From Corynebacterium rhinophilum (GTDB taxonomy: Bacteria; Actinomycetota; Actinomycetes; Mycobacteriales; Mycobacteriaceae), in the NCBI RefSeq assembly GCF_030227225.1, contig NZ_JASPHQ010000011.1:1-44681 (forward strand): a stretch of 44,681 nucleotides of DNA, in the 5' to 3' direction. A program made the position numbers and the translations under genes. Within the stretch, counting starts at the first letter, position 1. Every line of letters starts with the position of its first letter. The notes beneath the pieces were generated by a model. That model did no database searches. It saw nothing but the letters and a program-made list of their open reading frames with translations, and had not been told where the DNA came from. Below are positions 1 to 7,504 of the stretch, piece after piece.

Positions 1-74
1 GATGCAATATCGGAATCAGACCCTTGAACCCCTCATCACCTAGAATTAAACCAGTCCAACTTTCGGGGGCCAGT

Positions 75-404
75 TCAGGTGACGGGAATGCCACGGGCTT
101 TTAATTCCATGATGATGAGCTCACGGTCACCGTGGGCGGCCAACTGGTGGACCTCGTTATGGTTGATATCGCCGTCTACTCCCACGCGTACGTTTCCCAG
201 TAGGCGCAGCCGCGGAGTAGTACCCGGTGCGCACTCGTGCGGCACAGCCTCCTCGAGCACCCCGGCAAGCCCCGCGAACCGGCGAAGTAGACCGAACGGT
301 GCAGTTTTTTCTGAGATGAGGTCTACGCACATACCGGCGCTCAGAAGTCTTTCCGTGGTGGATAAGGCGGCAGGGCCTTCTCCAATGATGGCAACACGCT
401 GCAT
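75..404 (-). pseudogene. Ferredoxin-NADP(+) reductase (FprA/Fpr2-like) remnant
   Basis: A 109-residue frame whose N-terminus has the FAD-binding start of the adrenodoxin reductase family (VAIIGEGPAALSTTERLL, then PFGLLRRFAG and LLGNVRVG). The family is about 450 residues, so most of it is missing. After about residue 85 the sequence jumps to a segment (RELIIMELKARGIPVT) that resembles the family's C-terminal end, suggesting an internal deletion. The frame stops with TGA at 75-77, but the frame offset by one base stays open from there to the window edge (ELAPESWTGLILGDEGF), so a one-base frameshift is likely as well. The start codon (402-404) still has a strong ribosome site (GAGGAGG). In C. 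glutamicum an fpr2 gene is divergent to the cysI operon, which fits this position. It could still make a short protein; electron transfer function is unlikely. Confidence 0.6.
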
Positions 405-441
405 AAAAGTTCCTCCTCGGGCAAATCCGGTAGGCCCGCGA

Positions 442-457
442 TAGACTACATTGTCTA
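442..457. promoter_or_regulatory. McbR operator (TAGAC-N6-GTCTA)
   Basis: A perfect inverted repeat TAGAC-TACATT-GTCTA lies between the fpr-like remnant and cysH. This is the published C. glutamicum McbR site, the TetR-type repressor of sulfur amino acid and sulfate assimilation genes that responds to S-adenosylhomocysteine. It probably controls cysHDN and perhaps the divergent remnant. Confidence 0.85.
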
Positions 458-471
458 TAAAGCTAGTCAGC

Positions 472-499
472 TTGGTTCAGAAATAAAACATTTTATTCT
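472..499 (+). promoter_or_regulatory. Candidate cysH operon promoter
   Basis: TTGGTT (472-477) and TATTCT (494-499) are separated by 16 bases and fit corynebacterial -35 and -10 elements. The start point would fall near 505-507, that is, at the in-frame TTG that opens the cysteine-rich extension of cysH. It lies just downstream of the McbR operator. Read by eye only. Confidence 0.4.
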
Positions 500-576
500 T
501 CCCTTTGGCCAAGCTCAGCGCCGTTTCCGGAAAAACGTGCTGCGTCAGGTGCCAGGGTTGCCTAGTGTGTGAGCTC

Positions 577-1362
577 ATGAACCCAACGACGAACCTGCTG
601 GATGGCGGAAAGCCCTTCCGCGATCCCCACATCTCGCCCGAAGGCACGCGCGATACCGCGCCGCTTTCCACCGAGGTGGCCGCGCGCAATGAACAGCTAG
701 CGGACAAATGGGCGGATAAGCTCGCCTACGAATCCGCAGAAAACATCACCGAGTGGGCCGCCGAGCACGCCCCTGGCCGGCTTGCGGTCACCATGTCCAT
801 GGAAAATACCGTGCTGGCAGAGCTCTCCCACCGCGCCGGGCTCGCAGCGGATCTCCTCTTCATCGATACCGGCTGGCACTTTCCAGAAACCCTCCAAGTG
901 GCCGAAGAGGTGGATAAGCGCTACCCGGATCTCCCCCTTGTTCGCGTACTGCCGCTGCTGAGCCCCGAAGAGCAAGATGAGGTGTACGGCCCGCGCCTGT
1001 ACGCGCGCGATACTGCCGCCTATAACCGCATGCGCAAGGTGGAGCCACTGAATATGGCCATGGACCCTTATGCCGGATGGGTCACGGGCCTGCGCCGGGC
1101 CGATTCCGAGCACCGCGCTCACGCCCCGGCGCTCAGCCTGGACCGCACTGGGCGGTTAAAGATTTCGCCGATTATCACTTGGAACTTGGACGATACCGAT
1201 CAGTACATCGCAGATAATGACCTCATCATCCACCCGCTGACCCTGCAGGGATACCGGTCCATCGGCGATGCGCCGTTGACCTTCCCGGTCGGCGACGGTG
1301 AGGACGCCCGCTCCGGGCGAGTATTTGGAGATGGCAAGACAGAATGCGGGTTACACGAATAA
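577..1362 (+). CDS. cysH: Phosphoadenylyl/adenylyl-sulfate reductase, iron-sulfur-free type
   Basis: Reduces activated sulfate (PAPS or APS) to sulfite with thioredoxin as donor, in cytoplasmic sulfate assimilation. From the ATG at 577 it is 261 residues, close to the E. coli enzyme. The conserved C-terminal ECGLHE with the catalytic cysteine (C257) is present. The four cysteines that bind the [4Fe-4S] cluster in APS reductases are not: the CC pair before RKVEPL is replaced by YN (149-150), and the CxxC of SIGCxxCT reads SIGDAPLT (228-235), as in cluster-free PAPS reductases. The frame is open upstream to a TTG at 505; that extension holds five cysteines in eleven codons (see findings). Neither start has a clear ribosome site. 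The TAA overlaps the cysD ATG by one base, so the genes are co-transcribed. Confidence 0.9.
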   Translation: MNPTTNLLDGGKPFRDPHISPEGTRDTAPLSTEVAARNEQLADKWADKLAYESAENITEWAAEHAPGRLAVTMSMENTVLAELSHRAGLAADLLFIDTGWHFPETLQVAEEVDKRYPDLPLVRVLPLLSPEEQDEVYGPRLYARDTAAYNRMRKVEPLNMAMDPYAGWVTGLRRADSEHRAHAPALSLDRTGRLKISPIITWNLDDTDQYIADNDLIIHPLTLQGYRSIGDAPLTFPVGDGEDARSGRVFGDGKTECGLHE

Positions 1363-2261
1363 TGAGCACACTTTCCCCACACCTACAAGACCTAGAAAAT
1401 GAATCCATCCACATCCTGCGCGAGGTGGCCGGGCAATTCGATAAGGTAGGCCTCCTCTTTTCCGGCGGCAAGGACTCCGTTGTCGTCTTCGAGCTGGCCC
1501 GTCGCGCCTTCGCCCCGGCCACGGTGCCTTTTGAATTGCTCCACGTGGATACCGGTCATAACTTCCCCGAGGTGATCAAATTCCGCGATGACCTGGTTGC
1601 GGAATCCGGCGCCCGCCTCCACGTCGCCCACGTTCAAGACTGGATCGATAGCGGCGAGCTGCAGGAACGGCCCGATGGCACGCGCAACCCGCTGCAGTCG
1701 GTGCCGCTGGTAGAGACCATCGCCAAGCGCGAGTACGACGCCGTGCTGGGCGGGGCCCGCCGCGATGAGGAGCGCGCCCGCGCCAAGGAACGCATCTTTT
1801 CCATCCGCGATTCCTTCGGCGGGTGGGACCCTCGCCGCCAGCGTCCCGAGCTGTGGGATCTGTACAACGGCGGCAAGATGGCCGGCGAAAACGTGCGCGT
1901 CTTTCCCATCTCCAACTGGACCGAATCCGATATTTGGGAATACATCGGCGCGCGCGGGCTCGAGTTGCCGCCCATTTATTATTCGCACCAGCGCGAGGTC
2001 TTCAACCGCGGCGGCATGTGGCTTTCGCCAGGTGAATGGGGTGGGCCGAAAGACGATGAGCAGCTAGAGACCCGCACCGTGCGCTACCGCACCGTCGGCG
2101 ATATGTCCTGCACCGGCGCCGTCGAATCCACCGCCTCCAGCCCCGATGAGGTGCTCGCGGAAATCTCCATTTCCACCCTGTCTGAGCGCGGTGCCACCCG
2201 CGCCGATGACAAACTTTCTGAATCCGCCATGGAAGACCGCAAGAAGGAAGGCTACTTCTGA
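1362..2261 (+). CDS. cysD: Sulfate adenylyltransferase subunit 2
   Basis: Catalytic subunit of ATP sulfurylase: makes APS and pyrophosphate from ATP and sulfate, driven by the CysN GTPase. 299 residues. The PP-loop signature FSGGKDS lies at residues 33-39, followed by the family blocks LLHVDTGHNFPEVI, GGARRDEERARAKER and the C-terminal YRTVGDMSCTGAV. The chosen ATG overlaps the cysH stop (TAATG); an in-frame start 18 bases upstream lies inside cysH and is not needed. Its TGA overlaps the cysN ATG, so cysD and cysN are translationally coupled, as expected for the two subunits of one complex. Confidence 0.96.
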   Translation: MSTLSPHLQDLENESIHILREVAGQFDKVGLLFSGGKDSVVVFELARRAFAPATVPFELLHVDTGHNFPEVIKFRDDLVAESGARLHVAHVQDWIDSGELQERPDGTRNPLQSVPLVETIAKREYDAVLGGARRDEERARAKERIFSIRDSFGGWDPRRQRPELWDLYNGGKMAGENVRVFPISNWTESDIWEYIGARGLELPPIYYSHQREVFNRGGMWLSPGEWGGPKDDEQLETRTVRYRTVGDMSCTGAVESTASSPDEVLAEISISTLSERGATRADDKLSESAMEDRKKEGYF

Positions 2262-3544
2262 TGACGACTACCCTCGCGCCCAATGTCGGCGCCCTCAAAC
2301 AGCGCGATACCCTGCGCTTATGCACCGCCGGCTCCGTTGATGACGGCAAATCCACCTTCGTCGGCCGGCTGCTCTATGACACCAAGTCCGTGCTCGCGGA
2401 TCAGGTCGAGTCCATGGAGCGTTCCTCCTCCGATCGCGGTTTCGATGGCATGGATCTTTCCCTGCTTGTTGATGGCCTGCGCGCCGAGCGCGAGCAAGGT
2501 ATTACCATCGACGTGGCCTACCGCTACTTTGCCACCGATAAGCGCACCTTCATCCTCGCCGATACCCCAGGCCACGTGCAGTATACCCGCAATACGGTCA
2601 CCGGCATGTCCACCTCGCAGGTGGTGGTGCTGCTTATCGATGCCCGCCACGGCGTCGTCGAACAAACCCGCCGCCACCTCAACGTGGCCGCGCTCCTGGG
2701 CGTGCGCCACGTCGTCCTAGCCGTCAATAAGATCGACCTCGTGGACTATGACGAGCAGGTCTTCCGCGATATCGAGGCCGAATTCCATAAGATTGCCCAG
2801 CGCCTAGACATTACCGATACCACCGTCGTGCCCATTTCCGCGCTCAAGGGCGATAACGTGGTCGAGCGCTCTACAACCATGGAGTGGTACACCGGCCCCA
2901 CCGTCCTTGAGGTGCTCGAGACCATCCCCGTCGCCACCGGACGCGCCGATGAGCTGGACTTTCGCTTTCCCATCCAGTACGTAATCCGCGAGCACGCCAC
3001 CGATTACCGTGGCTACGCCGGCCGCGTGAAGGCCGGGTCCATCTCCGTGGGCGATACGGTGCACCTGCCCGAAGGCCGCACCAGCACCGTCACCCAGATC
3101 GATACCGCCGACGGTCCAGCTTCCTCGGCCGCTGCCGGTGATTCGGTGACGCTACTGCTTGCCGATGACGTCGATCTCACCCGCGGCGATCTCCTCGCCG
3201 GCGCCCAGCGTCCCCCGGCCACCCGGGAATTCGCTGCCACGGTGGTAGGCCTTACCGAAAAAGACCTAAAACCTGGTCAGATGCTCAAGCTGCGCTATGG
3301 TTCCTCCCTGGTCAAGGCCCGCATCGCTGCTCTTTCCCGCACCTTGGATCTCGATGGCGTATCTGACGTTGATGATCCTGAGGCCGTTGTTATGAACGAT
3401 ATCGCCCATATCACCATCCAGACCCAGGCCGAACTGCCCGTGGAGGATTACGCCGCCCGCGGCGCCGTGGGAAACTTTCTGCTCATTGAGCAATCCTCCG
3501 GCAATACCCTGGCCGCCGGCTTCATAGGCCACCGCTTGCGCTAA
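2261..3544 (+). CDS. cysN: Sulfate adenylyltransferase subunit 1 (GTPase)
   Basis: GTP-hydrolysing regulatory subunit of ATP sulfurylase. 427 residues, with an EF-Tu-like G domain: GSVDDGKS (24-31), DTPGH near 102 and NKID near 155, followed by beta-barrel domains. The protein ends where a stand-alone CysN ends; there is no C-terminal APS kinase (CysC) domain such as mycobacteria fuse here, and no cysC nearby. Last gene of the operon: cysY and cysZ, which follow cysN in C. glutamicum, are not here. Confidence 0.96.
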   Translation: MTTTLAPNVGALKQRDTLRLCTAGSVDDGKSTFVGRLLYDTKSVLADQVESMERSSSDRGFDGMDLSLLVDGLRAEREQGITIDVAYRYFATDKRTFILADTPGHVQYTRNTVTGMSTSQVVVLLIDARHGVVEQTRRHLNVAALLGVRHVVLAVNKIDLVDYDEQVFRDIEAEFHKIAQRLDITDTTVVPISALKGDNVVERSTTMEWYTGPTVLEVLETIPVATGRADELDFRFPIQYVIREHATDYRGYAGRVKAGSISVGDTVHLPEGRTSTVTQIDTADGPASSAAAGDSVTLLLADDVDLTRGDLLAGAQRPPATREFAATVVGLTEKDLKPGQMLKLRYGSSLVKARIAALSRTLDLDGVSDVDDPEAVVMNDIAHITIQTQAELPVEDYAARGAVGNFLLIEQSSGNTLAAGFIGHRLR

Positions 3545-3562
3545 GACTCGTGCACCAAGCGC

Positions 3563-3639
3563 ACAAACGTCTACAGCAACCGCGATTCGCTCGATGCTAG
3601 GGCGAATCCGAGGAGAACGCGGTAGCTGTAGACATTTGT
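3563..3639. repeat. Long two-tier inverted repeat downstream of cysN
   Basis: Outer arms of 15 bases (3563-3577 and 3625-3639) match at 14 positions. Inside them, CCGCG (3580-3584) pairs with CGCGG (3618-3622), and GATTCGC (3584-3590) pairs with GCGAATC (3602-3608) around a 10-base loop. There is no T-run, so it is not an ordinary terminator. It may stabilise the cysN mRNA end or be a small repeated element; I cannot tell without the genome. Confidence 0.6.
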
Positions 3640-3685
3640 GGTGCGAACTTCATGAGAGTCATCGCCGAAAGGCAGAACTCCCCTC

Positions 3686-4318
3686 TTAACAGGGATCGCT
3701 GAAGTCTGCGTTGTTATTTAGGGATCGGGCGTTGCCGCCGTATGCAGCCTTGAGTTCGCAGACTTTGTCCACGCTGTGGCCGGCGTCGAAGTAGATCGCA
3801 TATGCTGTGCCTCCGTCGACTTGGCCGCGGAGAGAACTACAGGCATTGCCGGAAAGAATCTTGGAACCCGGGTATTTGTTTTGCACGCGTTGCGTCTCTG
3901 CTGACGGATCTTCGCCCACCGGAATGATGGCAGACTCGACGATCATGATGTAGCGGCCATCGCATTGATCATTCCCAGTGGATTGATCGGAGCGGATCTG
4001 GGTCTCCGTTGTCGTCTTCGTCGCAGGTTCAGGTTTCTCTGCGGCTGTGCCCTCATCCTTGTTTTCCTCTTGAGACGAGGTGACGGGGACAAAGGCATCG
4101 GCGTCAGTGGAATCAGCAGAATCGCTGCTATTCGTGAGCGCCCACGTGACTCCGGCGGTGATTGCGATGATGGCAATGATTGCTAGGACGATCATCGCCA
4201 AGCGTGTGGCCTTGCCACTTTTCCCAGTATTACCTGTGGAATCTCCGGTAGGGGAAGAGGAATTCCATGACTGGTGCTGAGAGGGATCCGGCTGACCCAA
4301 AGAATTATTATTAGTCAA
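3686..4318 (-). CDS. Single-span membrane protein with extracellular four-cysteine domain
   Basis: About 210 residues from the TTG at 4316-4318, chosen because AAAGGAG lies eight bases upstream; an ATG nine codons earlier has no ribosome site. Layout: a polar Ser/Asn/Pro-rich cytoplasmic N-terminus, one membrane helix (LAMIVLAIIAIIAITAGVTW), an acidic disordered linker, then an outside domain with four cysteines ending in the last residue (contexts DQCDG, NACSS, VCELK and DPC). Two disulfides are likely. The final domain, with VQNKYPGSKIL and GNARSLNNNADF, resembles C-terminal domains I recall from other corynebacterial envelope proteins, but no function is known to me. The next gene upstream has the same layout, so the two probably arose by duplication. 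Confidence 0.8.
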   Translation of the reverse strand: MTNNNSLGQPDPSQHQSWNSSSPTGDSTGNTGKSGKATRLAMIVLAIIAIIAITAGVTWALTNSSDSADSTDADAFVPVTSSQEENKDEGTAAEKPEPATKTTTETQIRSDQSTGNDQCDGRYIMIVESAIIPVGEDPSAETQRVQNKYPGSKILSGNACSSLRGQVDGGTAYAIYFDAGHSVDKVCELKAAYGGNARSLNNNADFSDPC

Positions 4319-4422
4319 CGAGGGAGCTCCTTTGCATGAGTTCATCTTGGTCGAATTTGTAGCGCGACTTTCATTGCTTTATGGCCAATTAAAAAGTTGG
4401 GTTTCGTCACGGTGGGTGTCTC

Positions 4423-4448
4423 CTAGTAACTAGGCGGATTGTTACTAG
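4423..4448. repeat. Small inverted repeat between the paired membrane protein genes
   Basis: CTAGTAAC (4423-4430) and GTTACTAG (4441-4448) form a perfect 8-bp stem with a 10-base loop. It overlaps the second in-frame stop (4445-4447) of the interrupted upstream gene, as a weak 3' hairpin would. No T-run. Confidence 0.4.
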
Positions 4449-4561
4449 CATGGCTCAATTTCCTCAATTAGATCTTCTGGCACATTTTCTTTCTCCAAGT
4501 TGCCGCGGGTATAGCAGGAAATTTCCGCTGGATGGATAACGCCATCCGGGCGTAGCCCATC

Positions 4562-5050
4562 CTAGCCGTTGCCGCTCCACTGGAAGAGCGAGAAATGCGA
4601 GGTGCCAGATTCGGCCACATAAAGCCAGCTGTCATCGCAATATAATTGGATGGGCCGATGGAGCTGGCTAATCGCTTCCCCGTAGTAAGTGCCGCATTTT
4701 TCTTCCGTAGAAGCAGGCTCTTCCTGCTTTTGAGGCGTAGGTCCGTCCGCGGTGGCGGTGGATTCAGTTTCCTCTGAACCGGGTGCATTCTTAGCGGAAT
4801 ATTGTTGTAAATCAGAAAATGCGGGCTCCGCGGCCTCATCGCTAGAGCTTGCCGGTCTATTAAAGGAAAAGGTCACTCCCGCCACCAAGGCAATAACAGC
4901 GATGATGGCGATGGTGATCATCGCGACCCGCTTGCCTTTACTTTCTTCGGTGCCTTCCTGGGCCTCTGCGCGCGGCCCAGCGTCCGGCGACGAGCTTGCT
5001 TGTGCGGCGGGGGATGATTCTGGTTCCTGCGAAGGGTTGTACTTACTCAC
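4562..5050 (-). CDS. Single-span four-cysteine membrane protein, cut by an internal amber codon
   Basis: 162 residues from a GTG at 5048-5050 with AAGGAA seven bases upstream. Polar Pro/Ser/Glu-rich cytoplasmic part, one membrane helix (MITIAIIAVIALVAGVTFSF, about 44-63), an acidic linker, then an outside domain with cysteines in EKCGT and LYCDD. The frame ends at a TAG (4562-4564) but stays open for 38 more codons to a second TAG at 4445-4447. That part adds two cysteines (ISCYT and a final EPC), giving the four-cysteine, cysteine-terminated form of the neighbouring paralogue. The most likely history is TGG to TAG, tryptophan to stop. The full protein would be 201 residues. Confidence 0.7.
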   Translation of the reverse strand: MSKYNPSQEPESSPAAQASSSPDAGPRAEAQEGTEESKGKRVAMITIAIIAVIALVAGVTFSFNRPASSSDEAAEPAFSDLQQYSAKNAPGSEETESTATADGPTPQKQEEPASTEEKCGTYYGEAISQLHRPIQLYCDDSWLYVAESGTSHFSLFQWSGNG

Positions 5051-5256
5051 GAGAGATTCCTTAGACTAAAGCGCAGCAGAAAATAGTGGGGATATGGGAA
5101 AGGGCTGTCCTTAGACCATAGCTGGGACATTGGGGCTTGTCGCTGGAATTCTGTAACTCGGGTGCCGCCGAAAACAGTGATGCCAGCGGTGCAGAAGGAC
5201 AAGCATCTGTGCCGGCGAGTCCAGCGACCACGTGGGGTGCAGGTATTGTCGCAGGC

Positions 5257-5847
5257 ATGGAAAATTTATCTGGACGAACATTATTCGTGGCGGCCGTGGA
5301 CGCCGAAGCTGCGCACATTCCAGACGGTGAAGCGCTGCTCATTACCGGTATCGGCACGGTTCCAGCCGCGATTTGCCTGACCGAAGTATTGGCAGAGGCT
5401 CGCGCAAACGATGCTTTGCCTGAGCGCGTGGTCAATATCGGAACGGCGGGCGCGCTTGTCGATGGCATGGATGGCGTCTTCGAGATCAATAAAGCAACCA
5501 AGCACGATTTCAAGCTAGAAGTGCTGACCGATATCAGCCGTTACCTTCTGCCAGAATTCATCGAGCTGGAGACCTCCGGCGAGCTCCCGGCACGCGGATT
5601 GGCCACCGGTGACATGTTTATCTCTACTACCGCATTGCGCAATGAGCTGGTGAAAAAAGCCCAGCTATGCGATATGGAGGGCTATTCTATTGCCGCTACC
5701 TGCCAGCGCTTTGGTGTGCCTTGCACGCTGCTGAAGCAGGTTTCTGATTCCGCTAATGAGGAATCGATGGGCACCTGGGCTGGCGTCTTGGACCGCAGCG
5801 CCCGCCAGTTGGCCGCTGCCGCGGCCGATTTAGGCTTCTTGCGCTAG
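5257..5847 (+). CDS. MTA/SAH nucleosidase-family (PNP/UDP fold) protein
   Basis: 196 residues from the ATG at 5257. The conserved family pattern is visible: LLITGIGTVPAA near the N-terminus, VVNIGTAGAL in the middle, and CDMEGYSIAATCQRFGVPC, where MEGY matches the MExxA ribose/purine-binding motif of 5'-methylthioadenosine/S-adenosylhomocysteine nucleosidases. Such enzymes hydrolyse adenine from MTA or SAH in the methyl cycle. The protein is shorter than typical MTA/SAH nucleosidases (about 230), so the substrate is uncertain. An upstream in-frame start at 5137 adds 40 low-complexity residues and is less likely. Confidence 0.8.
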   Translation: MENLSGRTLFVAAVDAEAAHIPDGEALLITGIGTVPAAICLTEVLAEARANDALPERVVNIGTAGALVDGMDGVFEINKATKHDFKLEVLTDISRYLLPEFIELETSGELPARGLATGDMFISTTALRNELVKKAQLCDMEGYSIAATCQRFGVPCTLLKQVSDSANEESMGTWAGVLDRSARQLAAAAADLGFLR

Positions 5848-5862
5848 CCGATGCCTCCATTG

Positions 5863-5902
5863 CCTTCCTCGCCGTCTCGCACGGCGGAGGAAGGGCGGTT
5901 TT
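5863..5902. terminator. Bidirectional terminator between convergent genes
   Basis: CCTTCCTCGCCGT (5863-5875) pairs with ACGGCGGAGGAAGG (5881-5894), with one bulged base and a five-base loop, followed by GCGG and TTTT (5899-5902). It sits between the nucleosidase-like gene and the convergent permease gene and overlaps the permease stop. Confidence 0.75.
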
Positions 5903-7361
5903 AAGTTAGCGGGCTCATGGCCGCGAAAAGCTGCTTTACCTTTTTGCGAGGAGACTCTTCGAGGGGGATCTCGCCGTCGCCTTCTTCGCCGGTGCGCTCG
6001 GCCTCGGGGTCTGTATTGTCCGCATCCTCAGCTTCGTCGTCTTCGGATACTGACTTGGATCCGGTGACGATTTCGATGTCATCGGGGGAAACCTCGCCGG
6101 CGCGCAGGGCGGCCATTTCTGCATGGTAGCGCAGGACAACGGCGATGGTCGCGGCGACTGGCACGGCGAGGAAAGCGCCAACGATGCCGGCCAGGGTGGA
6201 GCCCACGGTGATGGAGAGCAAGACGATGGCCGCGTGCAGGCCCATGGCCTTGGACTGCAGGATGGGCTGGAGGACGTTGCTTTCTACCTGCTGGACAATG
6301 ATGATTAGCGCCAGCGCGAGCAGCGCATTGGTCAGGCCGTTGGATACCAAGGCGATGATGACAGCCAAGGCGCCGGCGGTGACCGCACCGATGATGGGGA
6401 TAAAGCCGGCGAAGAAAGTGATGACGGCGATGACCAGTGCCAGTGGGACTTGGAGGACCCAGAGGCCGAGGCCGATGAAGACGGCATCGACAAGCGCGAC
6501 TAGGGCTTGGGCCTGAATGAAGCCAGACAGCGTCTTCCACACGCGGGAGGTAAGTTCCGTGATGTGCCAGGCAGCGGAATTACCGGTGTATTTGCGCAGC
6601 CAGGGCAGGAACCTATCGCCGTCTTTAATGATGAAGAAGGTGATAAAGAGCATGATAACGGTGGCTACCGCAATGGAGCTGGCCATGGAGAAACCAGAAA
6701 GCACGCCGGTGGCGATGGTGGAGGCCTGGCCCTTGGCAAAGCTCACGATGTCTTGAAAGACCGATTGCAGTTGGTCCACCTGAATATCCAGTGGGGAATC
6801 ATTGACCATCTTGGTTAGCTGCATGATGCCGGCTTCGGCCTCATTAATAAGCACCTTGGACTGTGCGGTGACCATGGGCGCCATGGCAGCAAAGATGCCG
6901 CCGAAAATAACCACCAAGCCTAAAAGTGTCGTGACCGCTGCCAGTGTGCGGGGAAAGCCCTTAGAACGCAGCCAAGCGCTAACTGGATAAAGCACTGTCG
7001 AGACCAAGATGGCGAGGATAACCGGCAGCAGGCCCACCCAAATAAAGCGCAGCAGGAACCCCGCCAAGCCCAATCCTGCCGCGATGAGGATGAAGCACAC
7101 CGAAATCTTGGCCATGCTGCGGAAGTCCTTGGCCAGCACGGCGGACTTATTATCGCGATCGGCGGGATCGGCGGTGGCTACCTCCGCGCCCAACTGGGAA
7201 TCATCGGGGGAAACTAGCGGTGCGATATAGGGGTTCTTCGCGTCAGTCTTGCGGTTGACGGAGTTTTGCTCGAGCGCCGACGGGTACTGCGGGCGCTGCG
7301 CCGAGTTCTGGCCCGAGTGTTGCCCGGTGCCGTTAGGGGAGTGGTTATCTGGCGTAGTCAT
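5901..7361 (-). CDS. AI-2E family (PerM/YdiK-type) integral membrane transporter
   Basis: 486 residues. A polar N-terminal region of about 90 residues precedes hydrophobic segments typical of PF01594, with a family-like middle (FFIIKDGDRFLPWLRKY) and C-terminal helices containing FIPIIGAVTAGALAVIIAL and QSKAMGLHAAIVLLSI. A long acidic tail follows. Members have been linked to autoinducer-2 export or Na+/H+ exchange; substrate is not predictable here. CATAGT lies six bases before the ATG with no ribosome site, suggesting a leaderless mRNA. Confidence 0.88.
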   Translation of the reverse strand: MTTPDNHSPNGTGQHSGQNSAQRPQYPSALEQNSVNRKTDAKNPYIAPLVSPDDSQLGAEVATADPADRDNKSAVLAKDFRSMAKISVCFILIAAGLGLAGFLLRFIWVGLLPVILAILVSTVLYPVSAWLRSKGFPRTLAAVTTLLGLVVIFGGIFAAMAPMVTAQSKVLINEAEAGIMQLTKMVNDSPLDIQVDQLQSVFQDIVSFAKGQASTIATGVLSGFSMASSIAVATVIMLFITFFIIKDGDRFLPWLRKYTGNSAAWHITELTSRVWKTLSGFIQAQALVALVDAVFIGLGLWVLQVPLALVIAVITFFAGFIPIIGAVTAGALAVIIALVSNGLTNALLALALIIIVQQVESNVLQPILQSKAMGLHAAIVLLSITVGSTLAGIVGAFLAVPVAATIAVVLRYHAEMAALRAGEVSPDDIEIVTGSKSVSEDDEAEDADNTDPEAERTGEEGDGEIPLEESPRKKVKQLFAAMSPLT

Positions 7362-7421
7362 TCATCTACTATGCCACAGGAAACCACCTAGGGATAGCGC
7401 AGGAAAAGCAGAGAAAAAGAT

Positions 7422-7469
7422 AGCGCCCCACCCAACTCCCAGCAAGAAAGCGGGAGAAGGTGGGGCGCT
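7422..7469 (-). terminator. Rho-independent terminator of putA
   Basis: AGCGCCCCACC (7422-7432) pairs with GGTGGGGCGCT (7459-7469), and CTCCC/GGGAG pair inside. On the minus strand the stem is followed by ATCTTTTTCTC, so it ends putA transcription. Confidence 0.85.
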
Positions 7470-7504
7470 TACTCAATCTGCCGCGACGGGCAGCAATCGG
7501 CGTA

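Noticed and set aside
4562..4564. Amber codon as a programmed recoding site (for example pyrrolysine)
   Set aside because: No recoding structure or pylTS genes are visible and corynebacteria are not known to use it; a point mutation is simpler.
5137..5256. 40-residue N-terminal extension of the nucleosidase-like gene
   Set aside because: Low-complexity Ala/Gly/Ser residues before the family fold; the ATG at 5257 starts just before the first conserved strand.
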